A stretch of DNA of 64,000 nt from assembly GCA_913041535.1 (NCBI GenBank), contig CAJWJK010000001.1, forward strand, positions 248,001 through 312,000, in the 5' to 3' direction. Each line of letters begins with the position of its first letter. Within the stretch, counting starts at the first letter, position 1. Under the pieces are notes generated by a model, which was given only the letters and a program-made list of their open reading frames with translations, was not told the DNA's origin and ran no database searches. Shown piece by piece: positions 1-9,052 of the stretch. A program made the position numbers and the translations under genes. This DNA comes from an uncultured Alphaproteobacteria bacterium. Lineage in GTDB: Bacteria; Pseudomonadota; Alphaproteobacteria; VGEJ01.

Positions 1-600
1 ACTTTTGGTCGAGGTGATTCAGACACTTTAGGGTGGGTGGGCCGACTGGCTAGGATAGAGGCGGATAGTGGACATGATCCCGGCCTGTATAACCTTGGTA
101 TTCGTGGTGATACCACCGCAGAAGTTCGGAGTCGATGGAGGTCGGAATGTAGTAATCGTATTCCTGCTGGTGTGCCCTCTGCACTGTTGTTTTCCTTTGG
201 GTTGAATGATACTGCAGAGGAGTTAGGAAGCGGCATACGTGCCTCCGTAAGCCAAGCTTTGGCGTCTGCACGGGAGATTCTTGTGGAGGCGAGGCAACTG
301 TATCCAACTCTGTGGATTGGGCCAACGCCAATTGACGAATCAAAAATGCCGCTAACAGCATTCACCGGTGCCGTGTACGACTTCCGCAATGAACGTGTAG
401 CCGAATATAACCGTGCGTATTTTGGGTTGGCCGATAAGATTGGAATTCCATATCTTGACTTGTTTTCCTTGTTGATTGAAGACAAAACTTGGGGGCACAA
501 TTTCTCATTTGGTGATGGAGTTCATCCAACAGCTCAAAACTACGCAATGATGGCTAAACTTATTGCTAATTGGGAGGCTTGGCGTAAGTTACTAGACTGA
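1..600 (+). CDS. SGNH/GDSL-family hydrolase, 5' end cut by window edge
   Basis: The reading frame is open from base 1 to a TGA at 598-600, so the start lies outside the window. The visible part begins just after the nucleophile block and aligns closely with the complete gene at 978-1616: both share an RW-rich stretch after a YNLG motif, a block III NDT (FGLNDT) and a block V DGVHPT holding the catalytic Asp-His pair. These blocks define SGNH serine esterases/lipases, which cleave acyl esters; the substrate cannot be read from sequence. A GTG at 37 is an in-frame candidate start but would discard conserved residues. It looks like a tandem paralogue of the gene at 978. Confidence 0.85.
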   Translation, partial: TFGRGDSDTLGWVGRLARIEADSGHDPGLYNLGIRGDTTAEVRSRWRSECSNRIPAGVPSALLFSFGLNDTAEELGSGIRASVSQALASAREILVEARQLYPTLWIGPTPIDESKMPLTAFTGAVYDFRNERVAEYNRAYFGLADKIGIPYLDLFSLLIEDKTWGHNFSFGDGVHPTAQNYAMMAKLIANWEAWRKLLD

Positions 601-651
601 AATTGATGACAGGAATACCATGTATGTTCTCTATAAGTTCTAGTTTGATAA

Positions 652-900
652 ATGCCAACGTCTACGAAACCTGCATCTTTAGGACAGTTGAAAACCGAGG
701 GTATTGATGTATGGGCCTGGTGTGAAGACTGCAGTCATCATGCTGTTCTACCTATCCGATCACTGGTAGAAAGACTTGGAGAATCCTTTCAGGTACCCAG
801 AATAAAGTCAGTGATTCTGTGTTCACAATGCGGTTCTCGCAATGTTGACGCATTTCCTCGTTGGCGGTCACTTGGCGTAGTTGCGCGACACCAAGTGTAG
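652..900 (+). CDS. Small zinc-ribbon-like protein, function unknown
   Basis: An 82-residue protein with two CxxC pairs: CEDC near residue 24 and CSQCGS near residue 58. They probably form a single zinc ribbon. No catalytic motif is visible. It lies between the two SGNH hydrolase genes on the same strand, 51 bases after the first and 77 before the second. Small ribbon proteins of this kind are common in alphaproteobacteria and mostly uncharacterised. The two cysteine pairs and the coding-like composition support a real gene; I assign no function. Confidence 0.65.
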   Translation: MPTSTKPASLGQLKTEGIDVWAWCEDCSHHAVLPIRSLVERLGESFQVPRIKSVILCSQCGSRNVDAFPRWRSLGVVARHQV

Positions 901-977
901 TTTACTTTCGTAATTGGTAGCTGTGTAGGCGATTTATGTTGATAGTTCTACAGTAAGAACAATAAAGGGGGCATGCT

Positions 978-1616
978 GTGACTACCTTCATCACCTGCTT
1001 CGTTGGCGATTCCATCACTCTGGGGACGGGTGATGATGACTACTTGGGGTGGCCTGCCCGCATATCCACTGACGCACGCTCCTGTGGCCATTCACTAACG
1101 ATCTATAATCTTGGGGTTCGCGCAGAAACCACTGCACAAATTCGGCAGCGTTGGCGTCGGGAAACGGCTCTTCGGCTTCCTGATCATTTGCCGGGCCATT
1201 TGGTCTTCAATTTTGGCACGAATGACACCCGCATGGTTAACGATAAGGTCGAAGTTCCATTACATCAGAGCGCCTCTAATGCTAGAGCAATGATTGAAGA
1301 GGCATTGGCTTGGGGAAAGCCTACGTTATGGATAGGTCAGATTCCGGTGGATGAAACCAACCAACCCCTTGATTCGATAATGGGTATAACATTCTGGTTT
1401 TCGAACAAAAGAATTAGGCAGACAAACGAGGTGTTTAAGGATATTGCAGATGATCTTGGCGTACCGTTTCTTGATCTGTTCTCGGTGCTTCATGGTGATT
1501 CTGTGTGGGAGCGGGAACATAAGCAAGGAGATTCGGTTCATCCAACAACTGAAGGTTACGCCATCATTGCCGAGCTCATTGGGCAGTGGGATGCTTGGCG
1601 CGCGTGGTTGGCCTAA
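978..1616 (+). CDS. SGNH/GDSL-family hydrolase, complete
   Basis: A 212-residue protein with the SGNH blocks in order: GDSITLG at residues 10-16 (nucleophile Ser12), FGTNDT near residue 78 (oxyanion Asn), and DSVHPT near residue 185 (Asp/His of the catalytic machinery). No signal peptide is evident, so a cytoplasmic esterase or lysophospholipase-like role is likely. The start is GTG at 978, preceded by a purine-rich AAAGGGGG; an ATG five bases upstream is out of frame and stops at once. The gene resembles the truncated one at 1-600 and seems to be its tandem duplicate. Its last four bases overlap the end of the convergent aldolase gene. Confidence 0.87.
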   Translation: MTTFITCFVGDSITLGTGDDDYLGWPARISTDARSCGHSLTIYNLGVRAETTAQIRQRWRRETALRLPDHLPGHLVFNFGTNDTRMVNDKVEVPLHQSASNARAMIEEALAWGKPTLWIGQIPVDETNQPLDSIMGITFWFSNKRIRQTNEVFKDIADDLGVPFLDLFSVLHGDSVWEREHKQGDSVHPTTEGYAIIAELIGQWDAWRAWLA

Positions 1617-2401
1617 CGCGAAGGTTTGCGGCAGTTTTTACGGATTTTTTCTACATTGGTTTGCATAAACTCGTGTAATGCCCAAGCATCCACGTGATAG
1701 GCAAGAAATTCAAAGCCGTTGGAATAAGCAGAAGCCCCTAACTTCACATCTTGAACCATACGTCCCAACGATTTTTTATGTTTTTTCGCAGCTGATACCA
1801 CGTTTTCGAACGCACGTTTGACTTGAGGACTTTTGTACTGCCCGGGAACGCCAAGAGATAGACTGAGGTCCATGTGGCCAACCCAGAGACAATCAATTCC
1901 CGTTACTGCCGCAATAGTTTCTGCATTTTCAGCGCCCTCCGCCGTCTCAATCTGAGCCCAAACCGACGTGTGACGGTTTATACGTCTCATTTTAGTTAGG
2001 GCAGGTCCAGGTTGATAACGATCATGAGCTACCTGTGGTGCGAATCCACGTTCTCCTTGTGGAACATATTTTGCACAAGATACGATATGTCGAGCCTGTT
2101 CAGCGCTACCTACCATCGGTACCATTAGCGCATCAGGGCCAAGGTCGAGAGCTCGTGCTATGTGATCATAACGATCTGAAGGAACTCGCACTAATGCTGG
2201 CAGTTCTGCTGATTGGGTGTAGCGCAAGGTCCGTTTTAGATCCGAAAAACTAAACCCGGAATGTTCCATGTCCAAGAATACAAAGTCCAGTCCGGCGGCC
2301 TTCAGAATCTGGCCTATGCCGGGCGTGTCGAATTCAAGTACGACCGTACCAATCTTAGGTCGGTTTGATTTTGCTAAATCTTTAAAGCTTGGGTGACTCA
2401 T
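1613..2401 (-). CDS. HpcH/HpaI-family aldolase
   Basis: A 262-residue TIM-barrel protein of the HpcH/HpaI aldolase family, class II metal-dependent enzymes that cleave 2-keto-3-deoxy or 4-hydroxy-2-oxo acids to pyruvate and an aldehyde. Visible family motifs are FVFLDMEHS near residues 40-48, ALVRVP near 70, WAQIETAEGAEN near 148-159 (metal-binding Glu) and GHMDLSLSLG near 175-184 (metal-binding Asp region). The start ATG at 2401 has a GGGAGA-type ribosome site upstream. It is divergent from the E1 alpha/beta genes that begin 123 bases away, so a shared control region and linked pyruvate metabolism are possible. The exact substrate is not readable. Confidence 0.85.
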   Translation of the reverse strand: MSHPSFKDLAKSNRPKIGTVVLEFDTPGIGQILKAAGLDFVFLDMEHSGFSFSDLKRTLRYTQSAELPALVRVPSDRYDHIARALDLGPDALMVPMVGSAEQARHIVSCAKYVPQGERGFAPQVAHDRYQPGPALTKMRRINRHTSVWAQIETAEGAENAETIAAVTGIDCLWVGHMDLSLSLGVPGQYKSPQVKRAFENVVSAAKKHKKSLGRMVQDVKLGASAYSNGFEFLAYHVDAWALHEFMQTNVEKIRKNCRKPSR

Positions 2402-2524
2402 TATACAAATTCTCCCTCAGGCCATTGTCTCCGTGCTTGACTATGGCAGAATGTAACTCACAGTTTTCGTTAACTTTGAGAAATATTCAATGACTTGTTC
2501 CGATTATGTCGTAAAGGAGTTCGC

Positions 2525-3535
2525 ATGAACATTAAGATAACGCCCGATGCAGCAGTTGAGATGTATCGCACGATGAAGCTAATTAGGCGTTTTGAAGAAT
2601 GGGTTACCGTATTGGTGGAGGCGGACGAGATTGCTGGTGTAACGCATGAATCTGTGGGTCAGGAAGCGGTGCCTGTTGGCGTTTGTAGCGCGCTTCGAGA
2701 TGATGACGTTATGACATCTACACATAGGGGACATGGTCATATAATCGCTAAGGGGGGTGCGGTGCCGTATATGTTCTCTGAGCTGATGGGCAGAGAGTCA
2801 GGCTATAATAAGGGACGGGGAGGCTCAATGCATATAGCGGACGTAAGTCTAGGAATTTATGGAGCAAATGGAATTGTGACAGCCGGTATGCCCATGGCTT
2901 GTGGTGCAGCTTTTGTATTTAAGTCTCGAGGAGAAGATCGTGTGGCTGTAAGTTTTTTTGGTGATGGTGGTGTGAATCATGGATTGTTCCATGAAGCGAT
3001 GAATTTAGCAGCTATATGGGAATTACCCGCGGTATTTATATGTGAGAATAATCAATATGCGATCACGACTCCCATTGAGTCTGTAGTTAAAGTACCTATA
3101 CACACCCGAGCAGATTCATATGGCATGTCAGGTGAATCAGTCGATGGTATGGACGTAGAGGCTGTATACACGGCGACCCGTCGCGCTGTTGAGCGCGCGC
3201 GCGATGGTGGTGGCCCCAGCTTTATAGAGTGCCAGACTTACCGTTATGTTGGCCATTATACAGCGGAGCGTCATATGAAACTGAATTACCGAAGCGAGGA
3301 AGAAATAGAACTGTGGCGGCAACGTGACGCTATTGAGGGATGGGCAGGTCGTCTCATAGGGCAAGGTATTTGGACAGAAGATGAGCGCGCAACGGTTGAT
3401 GCAGCCGTTGAGAGGGAGCTAGATGAAGCAATAGCTATTGCAAGACAGGCACCTTGGCCAGAGACAGGGAGTTACCTTGATTACGTCTACGCTCGGGAAT
3501 ATCCAGGATTTCCTGCTCGAGGCTCAGATTTATGA
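2525..3535 (+). CDS. TPP-dependent 2-oxoacid/acetoin dehydrogenase E1, alpha subunit
   Basis: The alpha subunit of a thiamine-diphosphate E1 component (pyruvate or acetoin dehydrogenase type), about 336 residues. It carries GRGGSMH near residue 98 and the TPP/Mg motif GDGGVNHG near residue 148, followed by ENNQYAI. I chose ATG at 2525 because AAAGGAG lies at 2513-2519, five bases upstream; an upstream TTG at 2495 only adds a non-homologous extension. The stop overlaps the start of the beta subunit by four bases, indicating translational coupling. The enzyme decarboxylates a 2-oxoacid or acetoin and passes the acyl group to a lipoyl carrier, probably the small protein at 4507. Pyruvate versus acetoin cannot be decided. 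Confidence 0.88.
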   Translation: MNIKITPDAAVEMYRTMKLIRRFEEWVTVLVEADEIAGVTHESVGQEAVPVGVCSALRDDDVMTSTHRGHGHIIAKGGAVPYMFSELMGRESGYNKGRGGSMHIADVSLGIYGANGIVTAGMPMACGAAFVFKSRGEDRVAVSFFGDGGVNHGLFHEAMNLAAIWELPAVFICENNQYAITTPIESVVKVPIHTRADSYGMSGESVDGMDVEAVYTATRRAVERARDGGGPSFIECQTYRYVGHYTAERHMKLNYRSEEEIELWRQRDAIEGWAGRLIGQGIWTEDERATVDAAVERELDEAIAIARQAPWPETGSYLDYVYAREYPGFPARGSDL

Positions 3536-4500
3536 GGCGGCTACGTTACCTGCAGGCTATGAATGAGGCCTATCACCAAGAAATGGAAAGAGATGAGGAA
3601 ATCTTTATCCTTGGCGAAGATATTCGCGGTAATTTACGCGGCGAGACGTATGGTTTACTCGATCGCTTTGGACCAAATCGGGTTCTTGATACGCCAATTT
3701 CGGAGGCTGCTTTTGTTGGGTTTGGTACTGGTGCTGCCATGGCCGGTATGCGGCCAATTGTTCAGTTTCAAATTGCCACCTTGATATATTTGGCCTTTGA
3801 TCAGCTGGTGAATAATGCTGCAAAGATGCGATTAATGATGGGAGGGCAGGTTAATATCCCTGTTACTTATACTGTTATGGCTACCGGTGCACGTAATGGT
3901 CTTGCAGGACAGCATGCAGATAATCCCTACCCGTTTTTTCTACATGCCGGTATCAAGACAATCTGTCCGTCTAATGCTTATGATGCTAAAGGGCTGCTTA
4001 TAAGCGCAATTCGCGAGAATGATCCTGTTGGATATTTCGCTCCGGCTGGTTGTCTGTCCCAGCGTGGTGAGGTTCCTGAGGCGCCTTATGCAATACCGTT
4101 AGGTCAGGGACAAATTAAAAGAGAAGGCACCGATGTGACGGTAATAGCAGTTGGACAAATGGTTGGAGAAGCACTAAAGGTTGCGGAATCTATGTCTTCA
4201 GAGGGAATCAGTGTTCAAGTGTGGGATCCGCGTACACTGTTGCCACTGGATAAAGAAGGTGTTTGTTCGGCGGTAGCAAAAACGGGCCGCGCAGTGATCT
4301 ACGATGATGCTAATAGGACCTGCGGTTTTGCCGCTGAGTTGTCATCGCTTCTTGTTGAACGGGTCTATGACGAGTTGGTGTCGCCAATTAAAAGAGTAAC
4401 GAGAGCAGATGTGCCAATTGCTTTTAGTGCGCCGCTCGAACAAGCTGCATTGCCGTCGCAAGTTGGTTTGGCCAATGCAATACGTTCAATCTGTGGTTAG
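3532..4500 (+). CDS. TPP-dependent 2-oxoacid/acetoin dehydrogenase E1, beta subunit
   Basis: A 322-residue transketolase-type beta subunit that completes the E1 heterotetramer with the upstream gene. Recognisable parts are the N-terminal FILGEDI stretch near residue 25, DTPISEAAFVGFG near residues 52-64, the pyrimidine-binding domain, and a C-terminal transketolase domain with VWDPRTLLPLD near residue 232. It starts at ATG 3532, overlapping the alpha subunit stop by four bases. The order alpha-beta-lipoyl carrier matches acetoin-dehydrogenase-like or branched 2-oxoacid complexes. No E2 acyltransferase or E3 dihydrolipoamide dehydrogenase follows, so those must be supplied from elsewhere or replaced. 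Confidence 0.88.
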   Translation: MRRLRYLQAMNEAYHQEMERDEEIFILGEDIRGNLRGETYGLLDRFGPNRVLDTPISEAAFVGFGTGAAMAGMRPIVQFQIATLIYLAFDQLVNNAAKMRLMMGGQVNIPVTYTVMATGARNGLAGQHADNPYPFFLHAGIKTICPSNAYDAKGLLISAIRENDPVGYFAPAGCLSQRGEVPEAPYAIPLGQGQIKREGTDVTVIAVGQMVGEALKVAESMSSEGISVQVWDPRTLLPLDKEGVCSAVAKTGRAVIYDDANRTCGFAAELSSLLVERVYDELVSPIKRVTRADVPIAFSAPLEQAALPSQVGLANAIRSICG

Positions 4501-4506
4501 TGACCG

Positions 4507-4764
4507 ATGATTATTGATATTAAAATACCTAAAATGGGTCAGGCAACTGTAGAGGTCGAAATTATAACTTGGCATGTATCGCCTGGTAGCGTAGTTACAC
4601 CGGGGTCGATCCTTGCGGAGATTGAATCTGAAAAAACCACCATAGAGCTTGAGTCTGAGGTTTCTGGTGTGGTACAGGAGATTCTGGTTGAAGCGGATTG
4701 TGAAACGACTGTTGGAGCTGTTGTGTGTCGTATCAAAACCAATGACTCGTTGGTGGGTGGGTAA
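4507..4764 (+). CDS. Stand-alone lipoyl-domain protein
   Basis: An 85-residue protein that is a single biotinyl/lipoyl attachment domain and nothing more. It opens with IKIPKMGQ, typical of E2 N-termini, and has the modification motif ESEKTT with the acceptor lysine at residue 43, followed by a GVVQEILV hairpin. It begins six bases after the E1 beta stop, so it is surely co-transcribed. It should act as the swinging arm accepting the acyl group from the E1 pair. Unlike an E2 it lacks the peripheral-subunit-binding and acyltransferase domains. The MGQ-type N-terminus and EKTT favour lipoylation over biotinylation. Confidence 0.85.
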   Translation: MIIDIKIPKMGQATVEVEIITWHVSPGSVVTPGSILAEIESEKTTIELESEVSGVVQEILVEADCETTVGAVVCRIKTNDSLVGG

Positions 4765-4934
4765 TATTCAGAACTATTTGTTTGGGCTCGGCCAATTAAG
4801 TCAACGCAAGCTAGAATTACGTCTATTCGAATATCTATATGGCTGCACTTAAACTCTAGTGGACGGGTTATTATAGCAGTGGTCATGACATGTCTGGTAG
4901 ATTTGTTGGCGTTTACGAAAGTGATGGTGACAAT

Positions 4935-5399
4935 ATGGAAAAGGCAACGTTTGCTGCTGGCTGTTTTTGGGGTGTAGAGGCGGCGTTTAGGCGCGTCGAC
5001 GGTGTCTCCGCAACTACTGTTGGTTTTATGGGTGGAACAATAGCAAATCCTAGTTATGAAGACGTTTGTCACGGAAATACCGGTCATGCTGAGGTTGTAC
5101 AAATAGAGTTTGATCCTGACCAAGTGACATATGGGGAGCTTTTGGAGCTTTTCTGGGACATTCACGATCCAACGACACTCAATCGCCAAGGCCCCGATGT
5201 GGGAACTCAGTACCGATCAGAAATTTTTGTTTATGGTTCGGCCCAAGACGCTGCTGCACGTCTTTCGAGAGAATCTCATAGTCAGAATGTACGTGATCCT
5301 ATTGTTACGGAAGTAACGCCTGCCACAACGTTCTATCGGGCTGAAGAGTATCATCAATGTTACTTTGACAAACAGCGAAGTCGTCACAAACGAAGCTAA
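4935..5399 (+). CDS. msrA: Peptide methionine-S-sulfoxide reductase
   Basis: MsrA reduces methionine-S-sulfoxide in proteins. The signature GCFWG is at residues 9-13 with the catalytic Cys10, and the family stretches GHAEVV and DPTTLNRQG follow at the expected distance; AEEYHQ near the C-terminus is also typical, with a cysteine just after it that may resolve the disulfide. I chose ATG 4935 because MsrA proteins usually begin a few residues before the catalytic motif; an in-frame ATG at 4890 would add 15 residues with no family resemblance. Length is 154 residues. The partner activity MsrB is encoded about 9 kb away on the other strand. Confidence 0.92.
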   Translation: MEKATFAAGCFWGVEAAFRRVDGVSATTVGFMGGTIANPSYEDVCHGNTGHAEVVQIEFDPDQVTYGELLELFWDIHDPTTLNRQGPDVGTQYRSEIFVYGSAQDAAARLSRESHSQNVRDPIVTEVTPATTFYRAEEYHQCYFDKQRSRHKRS

Positions 5400-5608
5400 A
5401 CTCAAAATATGGAATTAGGGGCTAGCGGCATAAATATTTAATCCCCTATGCGTCAGGAGACTTAAAACGTATCGTTTTTCAAAAGTGCTCCGCTATCCTT
5501 TGATTAGTAATCGGTTTGCCTTTGTAATCTGATCGAGAGACATACTGTAAACTAAGCTATAGTTAAATTAGGTGTTGCGTCTGGATTCTGTGTTTGTGTG
5601 AGGTTGGA

Positions 5609-6226
5609 ATGATTGACCTGTATACTTGGCTAACCTCCAACGGCCGCAAGGCGACAATAATGCTTGAGGAGCTAGGCCTTCCCTACAATCTCCATCCTAT
5701 CAATATCACAAACGGAGAGCAGTTTTCGTCAGAGTTTATGGCTATTAATCCTAATTCTAAAATCCCGGCAATAGTTGATAGGCAGGAGGGTGGACAGAGT
5801 TATTCTGTTTTTGAATCAGGTGCTATCTTGATGTATCTCGGTGACAAGACTGGTTGTTTTTTCCCAACTGGCCACAGAAATCGTTACATGGTCATTCAAT
5901 GGCTTATGTTTCAGATGGGCGGAGTAGGGCCGATGTTTGGCCAACTTCACCACTTTCGCACTAGGCAAGACGAGGCTCCTTACGCGTACGACCGTTACCA
6001 TAAAGAGACTAAGCGCCTTTACGGGGTACTAAATGAGCGCCTTGCTCACCACGAGTATCTTGCGGACGATTACTCAATTGCTGATATTGCAACTTTTCCT
6101 TGGGTATTTCGGAATGAATGGCACGATGTTGATTTCAAGGAATATCCTCATCTTAAGCGTTGGTACGACGATGTATACGAAAGACCCGCTGTGCAACGAG
6201 GACTTTGGCTACCAAAGCTAAAATAG
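5609..6226 (+). CDS. Glutathione S-transferase family protein
   Basis: A 205-residue GST with an N-terminal thioredoxin-like domain beginning IDLYTWLTSNGRK and containing the cis-proline region SKIPAIVD near residue 53 and the ESGAILMYL glutathione-binding segment near residue 70. The helical C-terminal domain has the N-capping-box-type SIADIATFPW motif near residue 150. The TWLTSNGRK start resembles the Nu-class (YfcG/Ure2-like) disulfide-reductase GSTs. ATG 5609 is preferred over an upstream GTG. Upstream bases 5400-5608 hold no gene; a weak TAGGGG/CCCCTA inverted repeat there has no T-run. Confidence 0.87.
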   Translation: MIDLYTWLTSNGRKATIMLEELGLPYNLHPINITNGEQFSSEFMAINPNSKIPAIVDRQEGGQSYSVFESGAILMYLGDKTGCFFPTGHRNRYMVIQWLMFQMGGVGPMFGQLHHFRTRQDEAPYAYDRYHKETKRLYGVLNERLAHHEYLADDYSIADIATFPWVFRNEWHDVDFKEYPHLKRWYDDVYERPAVQRGLWLPKLK

Positions 6227-6298
6227 AGCCCAATTGCTTGGCTCAGTTGCAAAACTGATAACGTTAGTATGAATGAATGTGTGTAGCACTGATGTAGC

Positions 6299-7102
6299 TT
6301 AGTGTAAGCCTGACCAAACTCGCCTTTTTACTGCGTAAAGTAGTCCTGTTAATATTATAAGAAATATCATGACCTTTAATCCAAGGCGTTTACGTTCTTC
6401 AAGTTTACTCTCAGCCGCCCAACTTAAGAATTGGGTGATATCTTGTGACATTTGTGGAATCGTCGCATTTGTCCCATCTATGTAGATCACCGCATCAGAC
6501 ACCAGAGGAGGCGGCATTGCGATCTGGTGACCTGGAAATGCTGAATTATAGCTCATGCCCTCTAGAAGACTTTCCCCCTCGGGTGGGTCAGAATACCCTG
6601 TTAACAACGAATAAAGATAATCAGGACCACCGGTTCGTGCTTTTGTAATAAGAGATAGATCGGGGGGAAGGGACCCATTATTGGATGCCCTTGCAGCGTT
6701 ATCGTTAGGGAATGGTGAAACAAAATAATCTGAAAGTCGGCCAGGGCGCATGTACATATCGCCCTCTTCATTGGGCCCGTCCGAGACATCGTAGCTGGCT
6801 GCGATGGCCTTAGCTTCTTCCTCAGTAAAGCCAAGGTCAAGAAGATTACGAAATGCGACACGTTTGAGGCCATGGCAAGCGGCACAGACTTCTGTGTAGA
6901 CTTGGAGCCCGCGCTGTAGGGAAGCGCGATCATATGTTCCTAGGACTCCGTAGAACGACCAACTGCGTTTTTCATATTTTGCGCTCTCTGTGGCAATGCT
7001 GGGCGAAGCGATGCTTGCTCCCAGCACTATTACTATAAGTGTTGCTCCAAGACCGACCGCGCGCCTGCTAACTTTCGTCAATATGTCTGTTAATGAGCAC
7101 AT
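6299..7102 (-). CDS. petC: Cytochrome c1 of the bc1 complex
   Basis: The 267-residue haem-c subunit of ubiquinol-cytochrome c reductase. The haem attachment site CAACH lies about 85 residues into the protein, and a distal Met ligand is expected in the GMSYNSAF/MPPPL region. An N-terminal hydrophobic stretch after basic residues acts as signal peptide, and a C-terminal transmembrane helix ends in an Arg-rich tail, anchoring it in the periplasmic face of the membrane. I chose ATG 7102, four bases after the cytochrome b stop; the frame is open further upstream but that part overlaps petB. It takes electrons from the Rieske protein and passes them to cytochrome c. Confidence 0.95.
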   Translation of the reverse strand: MCSLTDILTKVSRRAVGLGATLIVIVLGASIASPSIATESAKYEKRSWSFYGVLGTYDRASLQRGLQVYTEVCAACHGLKRVAFRNLLDLGFTEEEAKAIAASYDVSDGPNEEGDMYMRPGRLSDYFVSPFPNDNAARASNNGSLPPDLSLITKARTGGPDYLYSLLTGYSDPPEGESLLEGMSYNSAFPGHQIAMPPPLVSDAVIYIDGTNATIPQMSQDITQFLSWAAESKLEERKRLGLKVMIFLIILTGLLYAVKRRVWSGLH

Positions 7103-7106
7103 TTTA

Positions 7107-8363
7107 TCAAGTCCCCGTCTCGGAGCGCCCACTTGCTTCTTGGGTTGTACCAGCTTCCGATTCTGAAATTGAGCTCGGGATTGGCTTTGGCCGCTCCAGC
7201 CAGCCAACTATTGGGAGGATCAAAAGAAAATGTACGAAATAGTAGGCCGTTGCAATTCGCCCTAGGTGAATAAATATGCCCTCTGGTGGCTGGGAGCCCA
7301 CGTAACCGAGAACGAGAACGTCCGCAACAAGAAGCCAGTAGAACTGTTTAAAGATAGGTCGGAAAGTGCCAGAACGTATACGTGAGGTGTCAAGCCATGG
7401 CACCAAGAAAAGAATTGCGAGAGAGGCTCCCATAGCGATGACACCCCCAAGTTTCGAGGGTATAGCTCGCAAAATTGCATAAAATGGGAGGAGGTACCAT
7501 TCAGGAACAATATGCGGGGGAGTTTGTAATGGGTTGGCCGGAATATAGTTATCGGGATGGCCAAGGTAGTTGGGAAAATAGAACACCCAAAAACCGAAAA
7601 TGGCGAGGAAGATTCCGAGGCTGAATAAGTCTTTAATAGTGTAGTAAGGATGGAAGGCAATAGTATCCTTCGGCCCCTTAACCTCTACCCCGAGAGGATT
7701 ATTAGATTTGTGCACATGCAAAGCCCAGATATGAAGTATCACAAGGCCCGCTATGACAAACGGAATTAGGTAGTGAAGGCTATAGAACCTTGTAAGAGTT
7801 GGTGTGCCGACAACAAAGCCACCCCACAGCCACTCAGTGAGTGACTGACCTGCCCATGGTATTGCTGAAAATAGATTAGTTATTACTGTTGCAGCCCAAT
7901 AACTCATCTGTCCCCACGGTAATACGTACCCCATGAATGCAGTTGCCATCATTAACACGAAGATGACCAGACCGAGCATCCACAGAAGTTCGCGTGGAAA
8001 CTTATATGACCCATAATATAAACCACGGAATATATGAATATAGACTGCTGCAAAGAACATAGAGGCGCCATTTGCGTGAATATAGCGGATAAGCCATCCA
8101 TAGTTCACATCACGCATAATCCTCTCAACACTATCGAAAGCCATATCGCCATGCGGAACATAGTGCATCGCAAGAACAATGCCGGTAACGATTTGAATAA
8201 TAAGGGCTATTCCAGCTAGTGATCCAAAGTTCCAAAGATAATTGAGGTTTTTCGGTGCCTGGTATTGAGTTCCAACCTGTTGGTCAAGAAAACTGAATAT
8301 AGGTAACCGGTACTCAATCCACTGGACGATTCTGTTACTTGATTTGAAGCCATTGTGTTGCAT
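7107..8363 (-). CDS. petB: Cytochrome b of the bc1 complex
   Basis: A 418-residue multi-pass membrane protein that binds two b-type haems and forms the Qo and Qi quinone sites. Conserved features include [10 protein letters not shown] near residue 42, the helix with [16 protein letters not shown], and the PEWY motif of the Qo site ([11 protein letters not shown]) near residue 288. The C-terminus has an extra Ser/Glu-rich tail of about 25 residues. It is the middle gene of the petABC operon, 9 bases after the Rieske gene and 4 before cytochrome c1. It shows the window belongs to an organism with a standard aerobic bc1 respiratory chain. Confidence 0.96.
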   Translation of the reverse strand: MQHNGFKSSNRIVQWIEYRLPIFSFLDQQVGTQYQAPKNLNYLWNFGSLAGIALIIQIVTGIVLAMHYVPHGDMAFDSVERIMRDVNYGWLIRYIHANGASMFFAAVYIHIFRGLYYGSYKFPRELLWMLGLVIFVLMMATAFMGYVLPWGQMSYWAATVITNLFSAIPWAGQSLTEWLWGGFVVGTPTLTRFYSLHYLIPFVIAGLVILHIWALHVHKSNNPLGVEVKGPKDTIAFHPYYTIKDLFSLGIFLAIFGFWVFYFPNYLGHPDNYIPANPLQTPPHIVPEWYLLPFYAILRAIPSKLGGVIAMGASLAILFLVPWLDTSRIRSGTFRPIFKQFYWLLVADVLVLGYVGSQPPEGIFIHLGRIATAYYFVHFLLILPIVGWLERPKPIPSSISESEAGTTQEASGRSETGT

Positions 8364-8372
8364 GGCAGTGCC

Positions 8373-8921
8373 CTAGCCAATTCTTATGGTCGTATCAGTA
8401 ATGAATTTATATGGTGGCACGCTAAGGTTTTGAGGTGCCGGACCTTTACGAACGCGGCCTGATGTATCGTAGTGGGAGCCGTGGCAGGGACAGAACCACC
8501 CACCCCACTCGCCGCGCGGATGGGTGCCCTTTTGCCCAAGCGGAATGCACCCAAGATGTGTGCATATGCCTACGAGAACAAGCCATTCAGCTCTTTGGAC
8601 CCGTTCAGAATCTAACTGTGGGTCGGGAAGTTCTTCCAGATCAGTATGAGCGGCTAACGCAATTTCTTCAGATGTTCGTCGTCTGACAAATACCGGTTTT
8701 CCGCGCCACACGATGGTTATTGCTTGGCCGATAGCAATTGAGGTTAAATCAATCTCTGTTGATGCTAGTGCAAGTACATCCTCGGATGGATTCATCTGAT
8801 CGATCAAAGGCCATACGGCGAGCGCAGAGCCAACCGTTGCCGCTGTACCGGTAGCTACATAGAGAAAATCACGGCGGGATCCGTTACTCGTGTGGTTTTT
8901 GTCTGCAGCCAAAGTCGTCAT
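8373..8921 (-). CDS. petA: Rieske iron-sulfur protein of the bc1 complex
   Basis: The 182-residue Rieske subunit. A twin-arginine SRRDFLY motif precedes a hydrophobic segment that is both Tat signal and membrane anchor. The 2Fe-2S ligands lie in CTHLGC and CPCHGSHYD, and the proline loop GPAPQNL follows. ATG 8921 is preferred with an AGGG element upstream; a TTG at 8957 is in frame but only adds residues before the Tat region. First gene of petABC, divergent from trmL across 131 bases, which should hold the operon promoter. Confidence 0.95.
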   Translation of the reverse strand: MTTLAADKNHTSNGSRRDFLYVATGTAATVGSALAVWPLIDQMNPSEDVLALASTEIDLTSIAIGQAITIVWRGKPVFVRRRTSEEIALAAHTDLEELPDPQLDSERVQRAEWLVLVGICTHLGCIPLGQKGTHPRGEWGGWFCPCHGSHYDTSGRVRKGPAPQNLSVPPYKFITDTTIRIG

Positions 8922-9052
8922 ATAGTATCCCTGCAGGGTTACATTAGTCCTGCTCAACGTAGCGTCGTGAACATTTTCCTCATAATCTAGGCTATGTCCA
9001 GTGTTCGAAATAAAATCTAGGCTAAAAGTTGTGTAAAGTTTCGGTGAATGTC

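Noticed and set aside
4539-5189. Minus-strand open frame of 216 codons across the lipoyl and msrA genes
   Set aside because: It is antisense to two recognised genes and shows no family motif.
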